A stretch of 64,000 nucleotides of DNA from Hansfordia pulvinata (Eukaryota; Ascomycota; Sordariomycetes; Xylariales): assembly GCA_006538405.1 (NCBI GenBank), contig BJKQ01000019.1:419689-483688 (forward strand). The letters run 5' to 3'. Position numbers and translations under genes: made by a program. The notes beneath the pieces were generated by a model that was given only the letters and a program-made list of their open reading frames with translations, did not search any database and was not told where the DNA came from. Shown here piece by piece: positions 46,464 through 57,380 of this stretch (the stretch's first letter is position 1; each line of letters starts with the position of its first letter).

Positions 46464-48359
46464 TCACGTCCCGTCCGCGGGCTGTCGATACTCGATGCCG
46501 TCCACCGTGGTCGTCAATGTCCCGTTGCTCTGGAAGATGTTCGTCTGGACGTCAATCGTCAGATGGAACCCGCCGGGCGAAGTGATCTTGGTCCCGTTGT
46601 TGGGTCCGGCGACCGTCAAGTTCGATTGCCAAAATAGATCCTGTACTGAGGGCGACGAGGCGTGCAGGATCCGCGTCACATTTTCGTGGCCAGATATCAC
46701 GTTGCGGCCGTCGTCGGACAGGTCGTGGTACGTCACGGCCACTGTGGACAAGACGCCCGCCTCGTCGTTGACCAGGGTGACGCTCGCCCAGCCCGAGACC
46801 CAGCCGTCCAGTGTGTAGTCTCCTGGGGGGGGATAGCTGCGCGTGGGCAGAGCCTTTCCGGGGACGTACCGAGTGCCCCACGGCACCGAGTCGGCAATGG
46901 GTGTGACACTTGGCGGCGGCATAGCAAGTGGCTGTCGACTGGTGAGGTGGGCTATCATGATGCGCTCCGTTCGGCCCCCTGGCTCGGTGGACGGGTAGCA
47001 GGGCAAGGGGTTGATCCCACCGCACGAAGGTTCCACGGTTTGGGCCTGGGTGTACGCAATCTTGGTCCCATCCCACGACCACTTCGGGTCTGCGTGTCCG
47101 TTCCACTCCGGGTCGTTGATGTCTCCACTCCCCGGGACGCCGCTGCCCTGCGCATTGATGCGCTGCCCGAAGTAGGACCCGCGGTCACCGTGGATGTCGA
47201 TCAGCCAGGGGAGGAAAAAGCGACGTTGTCCGTTGTTGCGAGTCGAGGAAACCGCGGCGGTGCTGACCAGGTCGGTGAGGGGCGGGATCCCGCGCAGCCC
47301 CGAGAGGAACATCTGCCGGCCTGTTCCCCGGGTGTCCATCACCACCTGCCACTTGTCGTCACGAGAGACATCGACCGGGTCTACATACTCTGGGTGCGCG
47401 GTCAGTCGGCGGACGGCCCCCGTCGACAAGTCCGCGGCGAAGACGTCAATGTTGGAAGACTCGACGGGCGGGCCGAGGTATGTCACTTCCCGCCCGGTGC
47501 CGCTGAACCCGCGCAGCTCGCCCACGACGGGCAAGGTCTCGCGTAGAACCAGCTTGGTCGGATCCTGCGGGTCGACGGCGGTGGCCGGGCTCTGGGCTTC
47601 GCCATAGAGGATTGTTGTGTTCAGGACGTCGAAGCGCGGAGCGAGGGGTTGCCCCGCGCCAGGGCTCCCGTTATACTCGAGGCGGCCGATGTACGAGAGC
47701 TGGCCAAAGACACCGCTGCTAAGATCGAAGGAGCTGAATCCAATGTGAACGTTGTCGGGATGCAGGCGCAGCTCACGCATGTCGCCGCCGGGCCCGGATG
47801 CGTCCGGGCTGGTGTTCCAGCGGATAGGCAGGATGCGGGTTCTGGCCGGCGTGCAACGCTCGTCGGCCAGGTCGTAGTCGCACTCGACAATGTTGGCCCC
47901 GGCCAGGATGCGTCTCCCATCGCGGAAGCTCTGCGGGTAGTCCAAGGAAGGTCCTCGACCCCGCGAGTTCGCCGCAGGGACCCCGCAGGTGACGCATTTC
48001 CAGGTGTCGCCGTTGGGGAACTCGGAACCATCCACCTTGAGGATGATGAGCTGGACGCCGTGGTAGATGCTGGCGGGATCCGGAGCTGCAGGGGCGCCCG
48101 TGAAGTTGGCAATGACCGTCAGATGCTTGTCGTCCGGCAGGAAGTTGCCCGATTGCAGGCCGCTCGTCTTTGCGATGCAGCCAGTCCCACGGGGGTTGAA
48201 GCCCAACGAACAAGCGCCAGGGTCGGAGCTTGGTGCTGTAGGCGGAAGGGGGAGGCGCGTGACAGCGATTGGCTCGGGATCCGGAGGGGGCGGTCCGTGG
48301 CTGTCAGTGGTCGCCAACACGGCAAGGCTTGCAAGCCCAAGCACTTTCATCAAAGACAT
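46464..48359 (-). CDS. Secreted saponin-hydrolase-like protein (631 aa)
   Basis: Start at 48359 opens a signal peptide (MSLMKVLGLASLAVLATTDS). The Pro-rich beginning with DPEPIAVTRLPLPP, then GACSLGFNPRGTGCIAK, SGNFLPDDKHL and ASIYHGVQLIILKVDG follow the fungal saponin hydrolase family (enzymes that release the sugar chain of soyasaponins), as do DTWKCVTCG and MRELRLHPDNVHIGFSSF. Repeated Asp/Trp-rich segments such as PKWSWDGTKIAYTQ suggest a beta-propeller. Length (about 630) matches the family. The enzyme would detoxify plant triterpenoid saponins outside the cell. It is single-exon and converges on a Zn2Cys6 regulator. The function is by family resemblance recalled from known members. Confidence 0.8.
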   Translation of the reverse strand: MSLMKVLGLASLAVLATTDSHGPPPPDPEPIAVTRLPLPPTAPSSDPGACSLGFNPRGTGCIAKTSGLQSGNFLPDDKHLTVIANFTGAPAAPDPASIYHGVQLIILKVDGSEFPNGDTWKCVTCGVPAANSRGRGPSLDYPQSFRDGRRILAGANIVECDYDLADERCTPARTRILPIRWNTSPDASGPGGDMRELRLHPDNVHIGFSSFDLSSGVFGQLSYIGRLEYNGSPGAGQPLAPRFDVLNTTILYGEAQSPATAVDPQDPTKLVLRETLPVVGELRGFSGTGREVTYLGPPVESSNIDVFAADLSTGAVRRLTAHPEYVDPVDVSRDDKWQVVMDTRGTGRQMFLSGLRGIPPLTDLVSTAAVSSTRNNGQRRFFLPWLIDIHGDRGSYFGQRINAQGSGVPGSGDINDPEWNGHADPKWSWDGTKIAYTQAQTVEPSCGGINPLPCYPSTEPGGRTERIMIAHLTSRQPLAMPPPSVTPIADSVPWGTRYVPGKALPTRSYPPPGDYTLDGWVSGWASVTLVNDEAGVLSTVAVTYHDLSDDGRNVISGHENVTRILHASSPSVQDLFWQSNLTVAGPNNGTKITSPGGFHLTIDVQTNIFQSNGTLTTTVDGIEYRQPADGT

Positions 48360-49827
48360 AGTTGCTGGTGGGAGCGGCAGGTTGAACGAATCAGTAAAGC
48401 GAGGGTTGTCCCATGAGAGTCGACAGGAAACATGGCTCATCTTTTATAGGATTTCAAACCTCCATGTGGGATGAGTCCGTTCTCTCTCTGCATTTGTGAT
48501 GAGGCTCATTTTCGTCTTCTTCGAGTGCTGATTGACCTGCACACTTGCAATCAATCGCACGCCCGCATGACCCGTATACTCGCACACTCGTACACTCGCA
48601 CACTCGTATAGTCGTACAGTCGTATACTCGTACACCCGTACACTCGGGTGTCGCATGCACAATTTGTACTCTTCTATATTATATGGCCACCGTTGCACAT
48701 CTTTCTGTCTTATCGAAACTGGAAAGGGGTAAGGTAGGGACGTCCAACTCTTTGAGCCATTGCTAGCTACTCCTTGAAAGCATAGCCGGCCATGAACTTA
48801 TCTGGTTTCAACTTTGAAGCTCCGAACATGCCGCCTCTTCACTATTTCCAGACCATCAGCCCTCTTTCCACCCTTCAGTGTTCACTAGTTCAGAAACCAG
48901 CCCGGGATCTTTTCTAAAAACATTGCAGGAACTTGTCCCTAATATCCGCGACCCGGAATGTGAGAGCAAGAGGCTATCAGTTTTGGCCACCAGCCCTTTT
49001 TAGTCCCTTGAAGGCGGCGAGGAGCATACAGCCTGCCTTTATGAGTTGTAAAGCTATCAGGGGCAGTTTCCCGTTGCTATGGGTCTCCCTCAAGCTGGAA
49101 TCAATAAGATTTAATCAGCACGAAATCAGTCATCGATACGTAAGCCGCACGACTATAAACAGGATTTATGAAAGACACGCTCGAACTTTCATGAGTTGCA
49201 GGTGACATCATTATAACAGCGTCTAGCATAGCGGCATCCTGTATGGCTTACAGGGTTGTATTCGCATCGGTTCCGCCCCGTGTCCCGAGAAAGATGTTCA
49301 AAGGGAGGGGGGCCATAAAGGTTAATATGGCTTAAGCGATGAAGAAGAAGGTATTAAGGGATAAAGCAGTAAAGGAGAAATCTATAATAATTAATGTACA
49401 TAGAGCGTAAATAAGAAGCAGAACGAAGGATTTTAAGATAAGGATAATTTAATATAAAGTATCATAAAGTCTCTTGAATTGGTGATACATGTGTTTTTGA
49501 AATAAAGCGTGGACATGTAAGCTTATACTGTTTATTAATGTTGAATTCGGTTCTTAGTTTAATATCAGGTTATTACAAGTGTTATTAATTCACACCTTAA
49601 TACTAGGAATACATCACAGCATCCCGCAACCGGGTCAGTCCGCCGGGTTATTCCGTGATCATTACCGCTCTCATTGTTATTCTCTAAAGAATGGGGCGAG
49701 TAGTTGATACGAAGCGGCTGAGATCACGAGACATCCGCGCGGATCGAACCGCTGAGCTGCTTGAAACATTGTGGTTTTGAATTGTGCTTGATCTTGAAGC
49801 CTTCGCAGCCTTCTCCTTCTAACTTCT
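48360..49827. other. Intergenic, rising AT content towards the subtelomere
   Basis: Upstream of the saponin-hydrolase-like gene. Holds the ACTCGTA array (48573-48646). From about 49200 the sequence becomes AT-rich with many TA dinucleotides, as after RIP; 49300-49600 may be a remnant of a decayed element. Confidence 0.5.
48573..48646. repeat. Imperfect tandem array of ACTCGTA-type units
   Basis: Eight or nine copies of an octamer-like unit (ACTCGTAC, ACTCGCAC, GTCGTACA variants) about 215 bases upstream of the saponin-hydrolase-like start. It is the only tandem form of the motif that is scattered elsewhere. Confidence 0.8.
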
Positions 49828-50375
49828 TCAATGGCTCTCTGCTATAGTGTCGACGGAGTATTTCGTCCCGCTCGATCCAAAGCTGACGCAGGCCTTGCAG
49901 TGGTTTTTTTGGGCATCTTTATGGGTTTTACACTTCGCACCCCATTTGCAGCCGATTCCCGGCATTCGGAAAGTCTGTCCATACTTCGCTCCATCCCTCG
50001 CTCTACCACGTAAATCGCTCGCGTCCACTGAGTAAAGATATTTATTTACCACTGCCTCTGCAGTCGGTTTATGCCGAAATTGAACTTCGATTTGTTGACC
50101 CTCCGGAGCAGGAAAGTTTATCATCCAATAGCCGTTTACCCATTTCTCGGGATCAGTACGATATTTGATTTCGTGTCTAACAATGCTGTTCCATCTGTCG
50201 TTCACCCCAGGTTCACGCTTCGAGCAGGCTGTTAATAAAACTCTTCAAGAGAAGGTCTAAAATGAATGAGGGATCAAAAAATAGGACTTACCTTCAAGAT
50301 AGGCTCTGCGACTGCGGTGCTACAAAAAGCAACAGACATGTAGCTCGCAATGAAACCGAAGTTGCTTATCTTCAT
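49828..50375 (-). CDS. Cys-rich secreted protein, effector candidate, frame-broken at a G run
   Basis: Exon 1 is 50375-50292, a clean signal peptide (MKISNFGFIASYMSVAFC... AVA) followed by EPILK and a GTAAGT donor. The 63-nt intron ends at TTAACAG and exon 2 starts at 50228. As written it stops after PARSVNLG; one extra G in the GGGG run at 50205-50208 opens a frame of 126 codons to 49828 (NDRWNSIVRHEIK ... WVNGYWMINFPAPEG), ending with GCKWGAKCKTHKDA and KNHCKACVSFG, four cysteines in a lysine-rich tail. I do not recognise the family. It lies where the chromosome turns AT-rich. Confidence 0.6.
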
Positions 50376-53300
50376 ATTGGCGAGAAACTTATAAACCCTG
50401 ATAAAAGAGGAATAAGTCTAGGCTTCAGGCTCGCGTGAGTAAGAAGTAGGTTTTATTGCTTTTTTTGAACGTGATATAAAGAGCAAGATAAGGGAAGGCT
50501 TTTATAAAACGGAAGATGGTTTAAGGAAAGATTAATTGAGATAAAGTACTTACCCACTTAAGCTGAAGAAGGGACATAATGCTTAATGAAAAAAAACTTT
50601 TCTTTCTTTTCGTACGAGTGGCAATTTAGCCTTGCCCTGTTCACTAGGCGTAGTCCTCGCGGCGGCCCTCGCCAAGACTTGGCCTTTCAGCCTCGCTCCA
50701 TCTCGCCGTCGGCGGTCGGTATCGTAAAGGGGACTTTGCTGGGTTTTATTATAGCGACGGAATTTATTTTAAGCACAGTATCTTATTGCCATGATCATGT
50801 TTACGCTGCAAAGAAACATTAAGCTCTTAATAATAATAAGTGTCTCGTGACACGAAGCTTTACAGCTGTGATCGCAACTGGTAAGCCTTGACCGTATGAG
50901 GCTGCGCACGGCGTGCGAATGATATTTATAGGTTTCCGACCCCGTCTTTTAACCCTTTAAGGATCCTTTTACCCCGCCTTCTCACTTGGCGGCCCCGGGC
51001 CAGCTGCCTCTCACTAACAGTGAGTAGGAACAGGGTCCGTCGGCAGTAACACTTCCTTTATCGGTCTGCCCACCCGTCCTGTTGAAAAGGAGACGAGTTT
51101 TGACTTATAGCCAGAAAATTTACGCGCCACTGGAGCTCTTGCCTTCGCACAAAGCGGCCCGCGCCTTCATCGCGATGGCAATTTCTTGAAGGGCCCCAAT
51201 GAGCACAATGGATGTTGTAAAAACACAGCGGTTCGAGAGAAGACTGACGGCCTTGAAAAGTCCTGAAACTAAGTTGGGTGTAAAGACCTAAGCCTCTTCG
51301 TTTGAAAGTAGTCTCAGGCAGCGATGAAAGCTTTCATTGCCACCTACGGAGCAAAATGGGGGTTTGCCAAGCCAAGAACCGAGGAGCTGAATTGTACCTT
51401 GGCGGAAATGGCCAAGGCAAACGTTGTAAATTGAAGACTTCAGCCCACGATGCGGCTGGGGATCCCGCTAGCCCCCGCCTGAAGTCAGAGGTGGCCAACG
51501 GGCGCGAGTCATGCGTGTACCACTTGACTTGAATATTGAAAAAGAGCTACAGCAACGCAATCGCCTGGCACCCTGTTTTCAGCTTGAATGCAACGCGCTG
51601 CTGATGTACACTACACACAAGGAAGAGGGCAGCTTATTGGTTTGCCACTGATTCTCCCTGCCGCGATTACGAGGCCCACTCGTGCTGAATCAGGCTGCAG
51701 TCTGTGACTTAATGCCAGCAATGGCACTCGACCCAGTGTTGAACCTCATTTCAACAACGAGCAGCTGGATCCTGCCGAGCTGCCGACGATGGCAAATCTG
51801 GTAACCCAGCTTCTTTGGTAGAGGCGTGGCCAGTGGAGGCGACTCCGGATTTAACTCGGCACTCCCTGGTCCGAAAAATCTTACCCTGCCTTGCGGGCTG
51901 GACACGCGCCGGCGTTGAGTTTGCCCGAGAAGCCTGGCAAGTTGGGTGAGGGAGCAGTTCAACCGACGTAAAAGGACAGGGCCTATTGAAAATGCACGTA
52001 CTCTACCAAGCCTTGAGCGAAGGCTTCATAGATGAAATCTTTCCCGAGTTCATCAATATAATCCCGTTATTTTCTCACCCCCGCAACCCTTTCCGTCGCT
52101 TACAGATAAGTATAACAAACGGCATGTTAAGGCAAAAAGTCTAGCATAGTCTATAAGGCAGCTCAGATCAAGGATCTGATGACTATCAGTGCGAACTAGG
52201 CCGGCGTGAGATGTTTGACCCTGAATCTAGAAGACGTCAGCATCCAGTAGCTGAGACTCAGCGCCGGCCGCCGTAATCGTGCTGAGGTTTTGTTCTTGCT
52301 TAAAGCGGCTTGTAACCTCGAGACTTGGATCCTACTGCCTCTCTGAGTAGCCTCATACTTCAAGTCAGTCCATCCTTAGTCGAGTGATACAGGGAAAATC
52401 AACCCCCTTTACAAACCCTGTAATGGTCGCTTCCTGGGTAGCCATAAACATCTGCTTTGTTCAGTAACGCTCCTGGCCGTACTGCCCGTCACAAATGATG
52501 AAGCGAGACAGAGGCTCGTGCTCAAGCAGGAGACGTGTCCCAATGAAAGCTCGCGCAATGACCACCTGTTAACGATAAAGGTCTGGACACTGAGCCCATG
52601 TCTCTTCCTTTTAGCGCAGTGACAGCGAACGAGTCAGTATCGAGGTCGAAGAAATGGCAACCCGTCTCAAGATAGAGCCGGAGCGTGTTGAGGGACACAA
52701 CCCCCCTTTAACCCCCGGGCGTCACGCCGTCCAGGAAACAGCGCGCCCTCGATGTGCGAGGGCGGTTGAGTCGCCACCAGACGGGGTCGTAAGAGACAGC
52801 GGTCAGGGCAACGGATTCACCACTGGTTAGTGAGGACCAAGATACTGTGCTGTAAGAAACCGGTATAGGGTCTTCACGGCGAAGGAAGTGGACTGGATCC
52901 GTGTGTTAGAACCGTAAGAGGCAATCGCAGCCTGAATCTTGGTCGCATCGCTAAGGTCGTCGGATAAGGGCTTTACGGATAACGAAGCCACTATTGGGAG
53001 TGCGTCTCCAGTGCTAAGGTAGCAGATGTTTAACAGGATCACGCTACGTCTTCATGTACCTGCTTACCTCAACAGAGCGTGTGGTAGCCGTGAAGTGTCG
53101 TGTAGGTTATAAGATCCATAAAGACTGAGGTACGAATCGTTAGCAAGCGGTCAAACACTGCTCGCTTCAGCAGTCGAGCTAGAGACTGTTCATTACCAGT
53201 TAATAGGTTCGTCAGACATCACACAGGGCACTAGGCGAGAAGGTCGTGAATGCAACTCCACTAGGTGGATCGTCTAGACAGATTATCACTAGCGCGGCCT

Positions 53301-53423
53301 CGTGCCTCATCTTCCAGGGATAATGTTCTGGTTGACGACTGACTGCGCTTCGGTACCTCTGAAGAATGATGTACTACATGAGAATTGAAATTATTGAGTG
53401 ATTAAAAGGAGAATGTTTGATAA
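50376..53423. other. Subtelomeric region with relics, no intact gene
   Basis: Mixed composition, with short AT-rich patches and GC islands but no intact frame. At 53165-52827 (minus) a decayed frame can be followed: LANDSYLSLYGSYNLHD joins STGDALPIVASLSVKP over a GTAAGC ... CTTAG intron-like segment and ends at a stop at 52827, with an overlapping second frame also protein-like. This is probably a dead gene. I see nothing named. Confidence 0.4.
52827..53165 (-). pseudogene. Possible gene relic
   Basis: About 85 residues can be read across one intron-like segment, ending SFAVKTLYRFLTAQYLGPH. No start is found, and upstream frames contain stops. Identity unknown. Confidence 0.25.
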
Positions 53424-54596
53424 TCATGCGTCAATGTGAATCAATGCGCCGTTGCTGAGGTCCTTCTTGGTCTCAGCGACTGACTTGACAACCTCTGCAA
53501 TAGCAACCCCGGAGATGGTGTTTTCATCCGACGCCTTGGTCTTCCCGTCCGCAGTGCTGAGGACAATGTAAACCTGGCCGGTGGGAGGGAGCTGACCCTT
53601 CATGGAGAAGTCGGAGCCGGGCACGTGGGCAAGCCAGTACTGCGAAAGTTAGCATAGATTCGCCTGTGCATGTGAGGGAAGGAGACTAACGTCATCGCCA
53701 TGGCACTCGACCTTGGCGTAGTAAGTGTCCAGGCCAGAGTAGAAGACGGCGTAGACGGACTGGCCATCCTTGACAAGGCCAGCCTTCTTTGCATTCTTTG
53801 CAGCGCCTGTAAAGGTGATAGCTGTCTTGCCAGCCACGACCGTCTTGTCGGAGGGCGTGGCGGTGAGGGGGGCAAAGGCCTTGAAAGGAAGCTTAGGTGT
53901 GCCTTTAGCAAAGCCCGTGACGAACTGAGCAGCCAGGGAGTAGACTTGGTTGAAGTCAAGTGGGGTGTCATAGGGCTTGGGGTAAGGAGACTGCTTGAGA
54001 GCGGCCCGGATATATGATGAGTGGCGAGCTTCGACGGTCAAGATGGAGCCGGCGATTGGCAGGTAGGTCTTGTCGGCGATCACAGCTGCGGCTCCCAGGT
54101 ACGCCGAGACACCGACGCCCTCCAGGACCGAGGCCAGGGCCACAAAAGACTGGGCGTCCTTGTCAGGGAACGCGAAAGACGGCTCTGGAATGGCCTTGGC
54201 GCCAAGCGCGCCGGAGAGGAGAGACACATGCGATTTCTCATCAAATGCAATCTCCTTGAGGTTGGTGTAGAAGGCCTGTTATCCTGTCAGCCGAGTGTGA
54301 TACGCATGTGCATTTGGGTTTCAGGCGAACTTACACCACCAAACCCAGCGTTGGCAAAGTCGGCCTCGGTGTACTTGGTCAGTCCCTCTCGATAGAACTC
54401 TGGTGCATTGGTCAGCTAACGCTCTGCATCGGGCGGATGAGTACCTACTGCGCTCGAGAAACTCCAAGGTCAGAGCGTAGTTCAAGATGTCGACATCGCC
54501 TCCAGGCAGAGGGTTGTAGTCGGCTTTCTTTTCCAACGGAGCGGCGAGGACCGAAGAAATGGCCGCAAAGGCGACAACAGCATTTTGGTAAAACAT
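53424..54596 (-). CDS. Ferritin-like secreted protein, Rds1 type (337 aa)
   Basis: Exons 54596-54449, 54399-54335, 54275-53691 and 53639-53424; introns of 49, 59 and 51 nt with matching phases (third donor is GTTAGT). Signal peptide MFYQNAVVAFAAISSVLA. The ferritin-like domain starts at DVDILNYALTLEFLER, continues FYREGLTKYTEADF, IAFDEKSHVSLLSGALG and SILTVEARHSSYIRA, carrying the Glu and ExxH-type residues that bind a di-metal centre in this fold. This is the fungal Rds1/desiccation- and stress-linked family; its reaction is not established. It is intact, although it lies within 10 kb of the telomere between decayed DNA. The upstream region to 54930 contains no other gene. Confidence 0.85.
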
Positions 54597-55959
54597 TTTA
54601 TTAAAGTGATAGCAGAGTCGGGATCTGGAGCATCAACGGAGGAAGCTTAGGGTTTCTGAGATGCAGCAGGGAATGATTGATCGAAGTGATGGCAGATATG
54701 CCATGGCTTATATACTGCAGTGCTGCACTGGCTACGATTTGCAGGCTGTGTACAAGTCGTCGCGAAAGGCCGGGAAATGGTGGAAGCCATGCATGTCGTC
54801 GCTGTCGCCCGTGGGAGATTGCTTGTGGCCTCGATGAGCCATATGACGTGCTTCCCCGCGTCTCCATCAACGAGAGCCGTGCAACTTCCGAGCGGATGAC
54901 CACAGAGCCGACGGCGCCCAAGCAGGACTAACTGGAATATGCCTGGCTTCTATTGATATTGGAAGATCTGGCCGTGCCCAACAATGAGCCGAAAGGCCTG
55001 GCCGCACCCCCCGCACTTACGAGGAAGTGTGGTTCACTCGTACGCACCTGGCCTCGCGAACCCCATGATTTGGAGCTCAGCTAAGATGTGGTAGCGCCGG
55101 TGAGCATGCGCCACGGTGGAGATGGGCTCGTCGGTCGCGGGCGCGGATATGGTTGATCCCGAGACTAAAGCCCGGATCCGGGGTGATCCGGAGCCTAGCA
55201 GCGTAAATGGAATTCTGTTACCGACATGCAGCAAATTGGCATTCTCCGCCATGATGCAGGAACAGCATCATCACGCGTGAGATGTGAGAGAGTACAAAAT
55301 GCAAGTGTCGTGTTTCTTGTTGACTTGTGGTTTATGGCTCATGGAAGCCCATAGGGCCACATACAATCTGCAATGTGCGCCGAGTTCCACCACGTGCTAT
55401 TCTCGCCCCGGCTTTGCTTTGATCAACCGCCTTGTGCAGCATCGCGTCGTGAGGGTAAGCCACCCACCCCTTGAGGCTGCATTCATCTTCCATTACATAC
55501 TGAAGTCTAGATGGATGCGCCCCAAGACCGCCAGCGGCCGACTCAGGCCCGCTGACTGGTCCCAGCGTCCGTACCTGCAGGATGCAAAACAACGAGGCAG
55601 GTCGAGTCCATTCAGCCTTGGGTGAGCTCTGCGTGGCGAACGGCCAGTGTCGTTATTTTTCGGCGACTGATACCTCGAAACGCGGCGAGGTGTCCGATTA
55701 CTTGGCCATGAACAGTCTTCTTGTCGTGTTCATATTAATGGGGCCGAAAAGAGCAGATTATCGAGTGACAATGCATAATTTCGGGGTGTTAAAAGCCGAA
55801 TAACCAGCCTTTGAAATTCAATTTTCTCATCGTGTAAGATATGTCTCCGTCGGGAAGCCATGTTCCGTCTCCCTTTCGATGAACTCTTAGCTTAGAACAG
55901 GGAGGTTCATAGCGAACCGCAGAGCCATGAATATGTAGAAAATATCTATGTTCATTATC
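54597..55959. other. Intergenic, nothing recognised
   Basis: No supported frame. GC content is higher than in the flanking subtelomere up to about 55700 and then falls. Confidence 0.5.
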
Positions 55960-56709
55960 TTAAACATCCATACGGATCTCATCCACTCTTTGCCCATCTG
56001 AGTGGTACCTGCGCTTATCCGTAGCTGTCATCAAAACCACAAGAACGAGGATGCTGCCGACAGTCAAACCGCCAAACACTGCAGGGCCATTTGTTGGAGC
56101 ACCTGGTGTGAAGAGCGTCGCCAAGGCCGCGGCGAGGAAACCCAGAGCCAGTGCGAACGCGCCAGCTCGCGCGACGCGCATTGGTGTCATGCCGGCCCGG
56201 AACGCGGACACCAAGCCGTGAAACCAGTTTTTGCGCTGCGTCTCGTCCAACGCGCTCACTTGGCGAGAAAGCTCCTGGAAGTTCGGATCGGCCTGATTGT
56301 GTGCATGCAGCTCCCCTATCATCTTGTCCATTGCTTGAAGGTGCGCTTGCTCGGGTTTTGGAACCTTGCCATTGACCTCCGCCTCTAGCTTGGCGAAAAA
56401 GTCGTCATCCATGCTGGTGGCGGCTGGTAGGGCCTGTAGAACGAGCTGGGAAAATGTCTCGACCGTCTTAGGGTCGTCCACGTTGACTCCGGGGGTTTGT
56501 GTGAGCTTGCCGCACGGGTTCTGAGAGCAGGTTGCGGCATTGTTAAGACAGAGTGGGGGTTTCTCTTGCTCGATCAACGCTTTGCATGCATCAGTTGGCG
56601 TAATGTCCAGAGAGTCGCCCCGCGACCATAGTGTCTCAATAGGGCTCGCCGAGACCCGGCTCGCAAGGAGCAATGGCAAAACCGCCGACAGCGTGGTGAA
56701 GGCCAACAT
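55960..56709 (-). CDS. Signal-peptide protein with two C-terminal membrane segments (249 aa)
   Basis: Single exon from 56709. Signal peptide MLAFTTLSAVLPLLLASRVSA. The N-terminal half carries four cysteines (DAC, PLC, ATC, NPC) and the middle is helical and charged (LEAEVNGKVPKPEQAHLQAM). Two hydrophobic segments follow at about residues 181-201 and 212-230 (GAFALALGFLAAALATLF; FGGLTVGSILVLVVLMTA), then a short charged tail. This predicts a secretory-pathway or plasma-membrane protein with a lumenal or external N-terminus. I do not recognise the family. Such genes are common and variable in fungal subtelomeres. Confidence 0.75.
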   Translation of the reverse strand: MLAFTTLSAVLPLLLASRVSASPIETLWSRGDSLDITPTDACKALIEQEKPPLCLNNAATCSQNPCGKLTQTPGVNVDDPKTVETFSQLVLQALPAATSMDDDFFAKLEAEVNGKVPKPEQAHLQAMDKMIGELHAHNQADPNFQELSRQVSALDETQRKNWFHGLVSAFRAGMTPMRVARAGAFALALGFLAAALATLFTPGAPTNGPAVFGGLTVGSILVLVVLMTATDKRRYHSDGQRVDEIRMDV

Positions 56710-57380
56710 CTTGACTATCTTAAGAGTCCCAGTATGGCAATGAAATATTGTAAAAAGACCGCCTGCTTGGATACCGCCCTTGTGTAAGAACGCGGCGGCG
56801 ATATGCGAAGTAGTATGTAATGGAATAAGGCGGGGAGTAAGTCAAAAGATATCAGAAAAGACGGGGAAAGCGAGGAGTTTATAATACGCGAACGTACAAG
56901 GGTCAGAAATTTCTTAAAAGCCGATAAAGGTGGCGAAAACGAGTCATTTTACAGATGAGGTTGCAGCTTACATTTTAAAGACGTACGTGTATTTTTAAAC
57001 GAGCCGGGATTTGAACTATTTTTATGTATTGTTATTTTCAGACACGGAGCATTAATCATATAATTTACAGAAAACACTCGATGTTAAACACTGAAACAGA
57101 TGAGTTCAAATAACGGCGGAAGCAAGAACTTTAAAGTTTTAATTATAAACGCTTTCAAAACGTAATAAAGGGTCGATAACAGTAACTTATTTAAGAAAAA
57201 GTACTTTTATTTATAATTCTTTCTTTTTACATTTATAAAACTTATTTTTATTTAATAAATATAAACGAGAAGTGATGCGAAAAGTTTAATATTACTCGTA
57301 AAACTAATGACTATTCTTCCGTTATACGTAAACTGCTCAATATATTTTTCTACTTATAAAATTTGAGTTTTAAATAACGA
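56710..57380. other. AT-rich, TA-dominated subtelomeric DNA
   Basis: No coding frame. A GGGATTTGAAC sequence at 57007-57017 looks like part of a tRNA T-arm, but no tRNA fold surrounds it. Confidence 0.6.

Noticed and set aside
46662..47546. 294-codon frame, plus strand
   Set aside because: Complementary to the saponin-hydrolase-like gene, with no independent features.
49720..49790. tRNA-like T-arm (GGTTCGATCC on the minus strand)
   Set aside because: The T-arm stem does not pair properly and no acceptor, D or anticodon arm could be folded around it.
57001..57020. GGGATTTGAAC resembling a tRNA 3' part
   Set aside because: Isolated fragment with no cloverleaf in the flanking AT-rich DNA.
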